The translations under genes were made by a program, and so were the position numbers. A DNA stretch of 8,166 nucleotides from CAZAGT01 sp964484515 (GTDB taxonomy: Bacteria; Desulfobacterota; DSM-4660; Desulfatiglandales; HGW-15): positions 1-8,166 of the forward strand of contig CAZAGT010000232.1 in the NCBI GenBank assembly GCA_964484515.1, in the 5' to 3' direction. Position 1 is the stretch's first letter. The number at the start of each line of letters is the position of its first letter. This document shows, one piece after another, positions 7,025-8,166 of this stretch. Below the pieces are notes generated by a model. That model did no database searches and was not told the origin of the DNA. It worked only from the letters and a program-made list of their open reading frames with translations.

Positions 7025-7048
7025 ATACCACCAGTAAACTGGTGGTAT
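7025..7048. repeat. Perfect 11-bp hairpin after livM
   Basis: ATACCACCAGT (7025-7035), loop AA, ACTGGTGGTAT (7038-7048). It begins 15 bases after the livM stop. The stem is strong, but the following bases are G-rich rather than T-rich, so it is not a standard terminator, although it could protect the livM transcript end. Confidence 0.8.
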
Positions 7049-7049
7049 G

Positions 7050-7071
7050 GGGCCGCCACAAGTGGCGGTCC
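7050..7071. repeat. Second adjacent GC-rich hairpin
   Basis: GGGCCGCCAC, loop AA, GTGGCGGTCC: ten pairs with one G-U wobble. It starts two bases after the first hairpin and has the same two-base AA centre. The two hairpins in tandem recall REP doublets or the folded ends of IS200/IS605 elements. Confidence 0.75.
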
Positions 7072-7294
7072 TGAAGACAACATAACGCGAATTTGGGAGG
7101 CAACGGCATGGATCGGAGCTTCATTGATTGATCTAGACCGGCCTCTTCTGCCCTGTCCTCGTCGGACGGCGACCCTTTCTCGGATTCTATGTCAGCTGAG
7201 AGGTATCTTTATGAAGCAACTCCAACTTTGGCCTACGTATTTATCGCAGGCTCAAGGAATCTCGGCACTAATCACTGGCATAGCCATTGTTCAT

Positions 7295-7314
7295 ACCACT
7301 GGCATGCCAGTGGT
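7295..7314. repeat. 20-base perfect palindrome
   Basis: Arms ACCACTGGCA and TGCCAGTGGT meet with no spacer. The first nine bases CACTGGCAT also occur 24 bases earlier (7273-7281). The palindrome is followed by TTATTCCTTTTG, moderately T-rich, so on the plus strand it could also act as a weak terminator. Proposed here as the right-end hairpin of the candidate mobile element. Confidence 0.8.
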
Positions 7315-7328
7315 TTATTCCTTTTGAA

Positions 7329-7457
7329 TTAGGGTGATAGGTGTCATGCCCTGGATTAAAAGCCCAAAATGCCTGCTGGCAGCCGACGGCTGATGGCTCC
7401 CTATCGTGGTTTCGATCAATCAGGCTTTTGTATTTTCATTCACCGCAGGGACGTGGG
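7329..7457. other. Leader region of the dehydrogenase gene
   Basis: No gene. It contains a short hairpin CAGCCG-A-CGGCTG (7380-7392) inside a wider possible pairing of AAAAGCC (7358-7364) with GGCTTTT (7423-7429); the latter is followed by TGTATTTTC. This could be a weak terminator or leader fold ahead of the dehydrogenase. A convincing promoter was not found. Confidence 0.3.
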
Positions 7458-8166
7458 ATGAAAGGAATAATGTATGACCTGAAGATGAGTACGATAATAC
7501 GCACTAAACTGCGTCTGCCCTGGACCAATCCGCTCATCAAGTATAAGGATAATTGGCCGCGGCCCGTTATCCGGTACCCGAACCAGGTCCTGGTCAGGAC
7601 CCGCCTTGGCGGCATCTGCGCCAGCGATCTCCATCAAATCGAGCTGCACATATCCTACTTTGCGAGTATCTTCGCAAATCCCACGATTCCCTTTCCCATG
7701 GGGCACGAGCTCATTGGAGAAGTCGGTCAGGTCGGTGAGGCCGTGACCACCCTTCGGCCGGGGGACCGGGTGGTTTACTGCCCCATACCTGCATGCGAGG
7801 CATATGGCTTTCGAACGTGTTCCAGTTGCCAGGCCGGGAATCCTCAAAGCTGTCATTGCCTTGTCGGACGGGGGGACGGAACGGAGCTCGAAGAACACTA
7901 CGGGGGCCTCGGCCGCTTCGGCGGTTTTGGTGGCGGAGGTTTTTGCGAGTATTCCCTCGGATTTGAAAAGCAGTATTTCAAGGTTCCGGATCGTATTTCC
8001 GACGAAGTGAGTATCCTAACCGAGCCCTTTGCCGTCGGGCTGCACGCTGTGTCCCGAAATCCGCCATCGGACGACGATATTGTATTAGTCATCGGCGGCG
8101 GTATTATTGGACTCATGACTATCGCGGCCATTCGCGCGCTGGGTTCACGTTGCAGGATCGTCACTC
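7458..8166 (+). CDS. Zinc-dependent medium-chain alcohol dehydrogenase, 5' part (runs off the window)
   Basis: The first 236 codons of an open frame with no stop before the right edge. Medium-chain dehydrogenase features appear in order: GGICASDLH with catalytic-zinc Cys54, GHE at 82-84, PGDRVVY at 101-107, a structural-zinc lobe with Cys121, Cys124 and Cys132 (Cys113 a possible fourth ligand), TEPFAVGLHAV with Glu189, and the NAD(P) fold starting VIGGGIIGL at 211-219. It should oxidise an alcohol or polyol, or reduce an aldehyde, with NAD(P) in the cytoplasm; the substrate is not predictable. Oddities are a long N-terminal part before Cys54 with the segment RLPWTNPLIKYKDNW, and a glycine-rich insertion GGLGRFGGFGGGGF at 149-162. 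The ATG at 7458 gives the usual MKG start. The ribosome site is poor, and a second ATG at 7470 is possible. Normal full length is about 350-400 residues, so a third or more is missing. Confidence 0.88.
   Translation, partial: MKGIMYDLKMSTIIRTKLRLPWTNPLIKYKDNWPRPVIRYPNQVLVRTRLGGICASDLHQIELHISYFASIFANPTIPFPMGHELIGEVGQVGEAVTTLRPGDRVVYCPIPACEAYGFRTCSSCQAGNPQSCHCLVGRGDGTELEEHYGGLGRFGGFGGGGFCEYSLGFEKQYFKVPDRISDEVSILTEPFAVGLHAVSRNPPSDDDIVLVIGGGIIGLMTIAAIRALGSRCRIVT

Larger units (their letters stand above)
7012..7328. mobile_element. Candidate non-autonomous IS200/IS605-type element
   Basis: About 320 bases with no transposase gene, bounded by subterminal hairpins. The left hairpin has ATACCACCAGT/ACTGGTGGTAT arms and the right hairpin has ACCACTGGCA/TGCCAGTGGT arms, both opening with ATACCAC. 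The left edge directly follows TTGAT at 7007-7011, the pentanucleotide next to which ISDra2 of the IS200/IS605 family is known to insert. The right hairpin is followed after nine bases by TTGAA (7324-7328), the spacing expected of a single-strand transposition end. The interior holds only short open frames, such as a 38-codon frame from 7211 with a GAGAGG upstream, that resemble nothing known. Because this family makes no target duplication, none is expected. Alternatives are a REP-type doublet plus an unrelated palindrome, or chance hairpins. Confidence 0.35.

Noticed and set aside
7007..7327. 106-codon plus-strand open frame after livM
   Set aside because: It runs through all three hairpins, which dictate repeated residues such as PPVNWWY, and shows no transposase or other family motif. 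Treated as non-coding interior of a candidate element.
7012..7328. CRISPR-like repeat array
   Set aside because: The inverted repeats are three different hairpins with irregular spacing and no regular direct repeats or spacers.
7440..7898. 152-codon minus-strand open frame
   Set aside because: Antisense to the alcohol dehydrogenase, whose motifs are unmistakable on the plus strand.

Overview
The window carries two divergent gene groups separated by a roughly 450-base control region, and a truncated dehydrogenase gene at the right edge. GC content is moderate to high. The gene content (a complex-I-like [2Fe-2S] protein, a divergent [FeFe]-hydrogenase-like protein with many Fe-S clusters, a branched-chain amino acid type ABC importer and a zinc alcohol dehydrogenase) suggests an anaerobic or microaerophilic bacterium. 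A sulfate-reducing or syntrophic Desulfobacterota-like organism, or a related uncultured lineage, would fit. That assignment is inference from gene content only.

Left part, minus strand (3200 down to 208): a compact five-gene operon. In order of transcription it holds a NuoE/HndA-like [2Fe-2S] protein, a DRTGG-type small protein, a RsbW-like HATPase, a HydS-like [FeFe]-hydrogenase homologue with three Fe-S domains, and a second DRTGG-type protein. The last three genes overlap (11 and 14 bases). No NuoF/HndC flavoprotein and no ordinary catalytic HydA lie in the window. The set therefore looks like a redox or H2 sensing and signalling module rather than a bifurcating hydrogenase. A promoter-like sequence with an extended -10 lies upstream, with a small palindrome over the predicted start site. 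Bases 1-207 hold no gene I can support, only a weak terminator-like hairpin.

Middle part, plus strand (3650 to 7010): a LivK-like periplasmic binding protein with a signal peptide, a LivH-like permease and a LivM-like permease. These are the solute-binding and membrane parts of a HAAT-type importer. The two ATPases (LivG, LivF) usually found next to them are not in the window. livH and livM are unusually far apart (200 bases), and that gap contains an 18-base perfect palindrome and a short direct repeat. livM has no visible Shine-Dalgarno sequence.

Right part (7011-8166): immediately after livM, about 320 bases are bounded by strong hairpins, with two adjacent ones at the left and a 20-base perfect palindrome at the right. 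The left junction is a TTGAT that overlaps the livM stop. This layout resembles a non-autonomous IS200/IS605-type element with no transposase, though it could also be a REP-like structure. It is followed by a zinc-dependent medium-chain alcohol dehydrogenase that starts at 7458 and runs off the window. No rRNA, tRNA or CRISPR array was seen.
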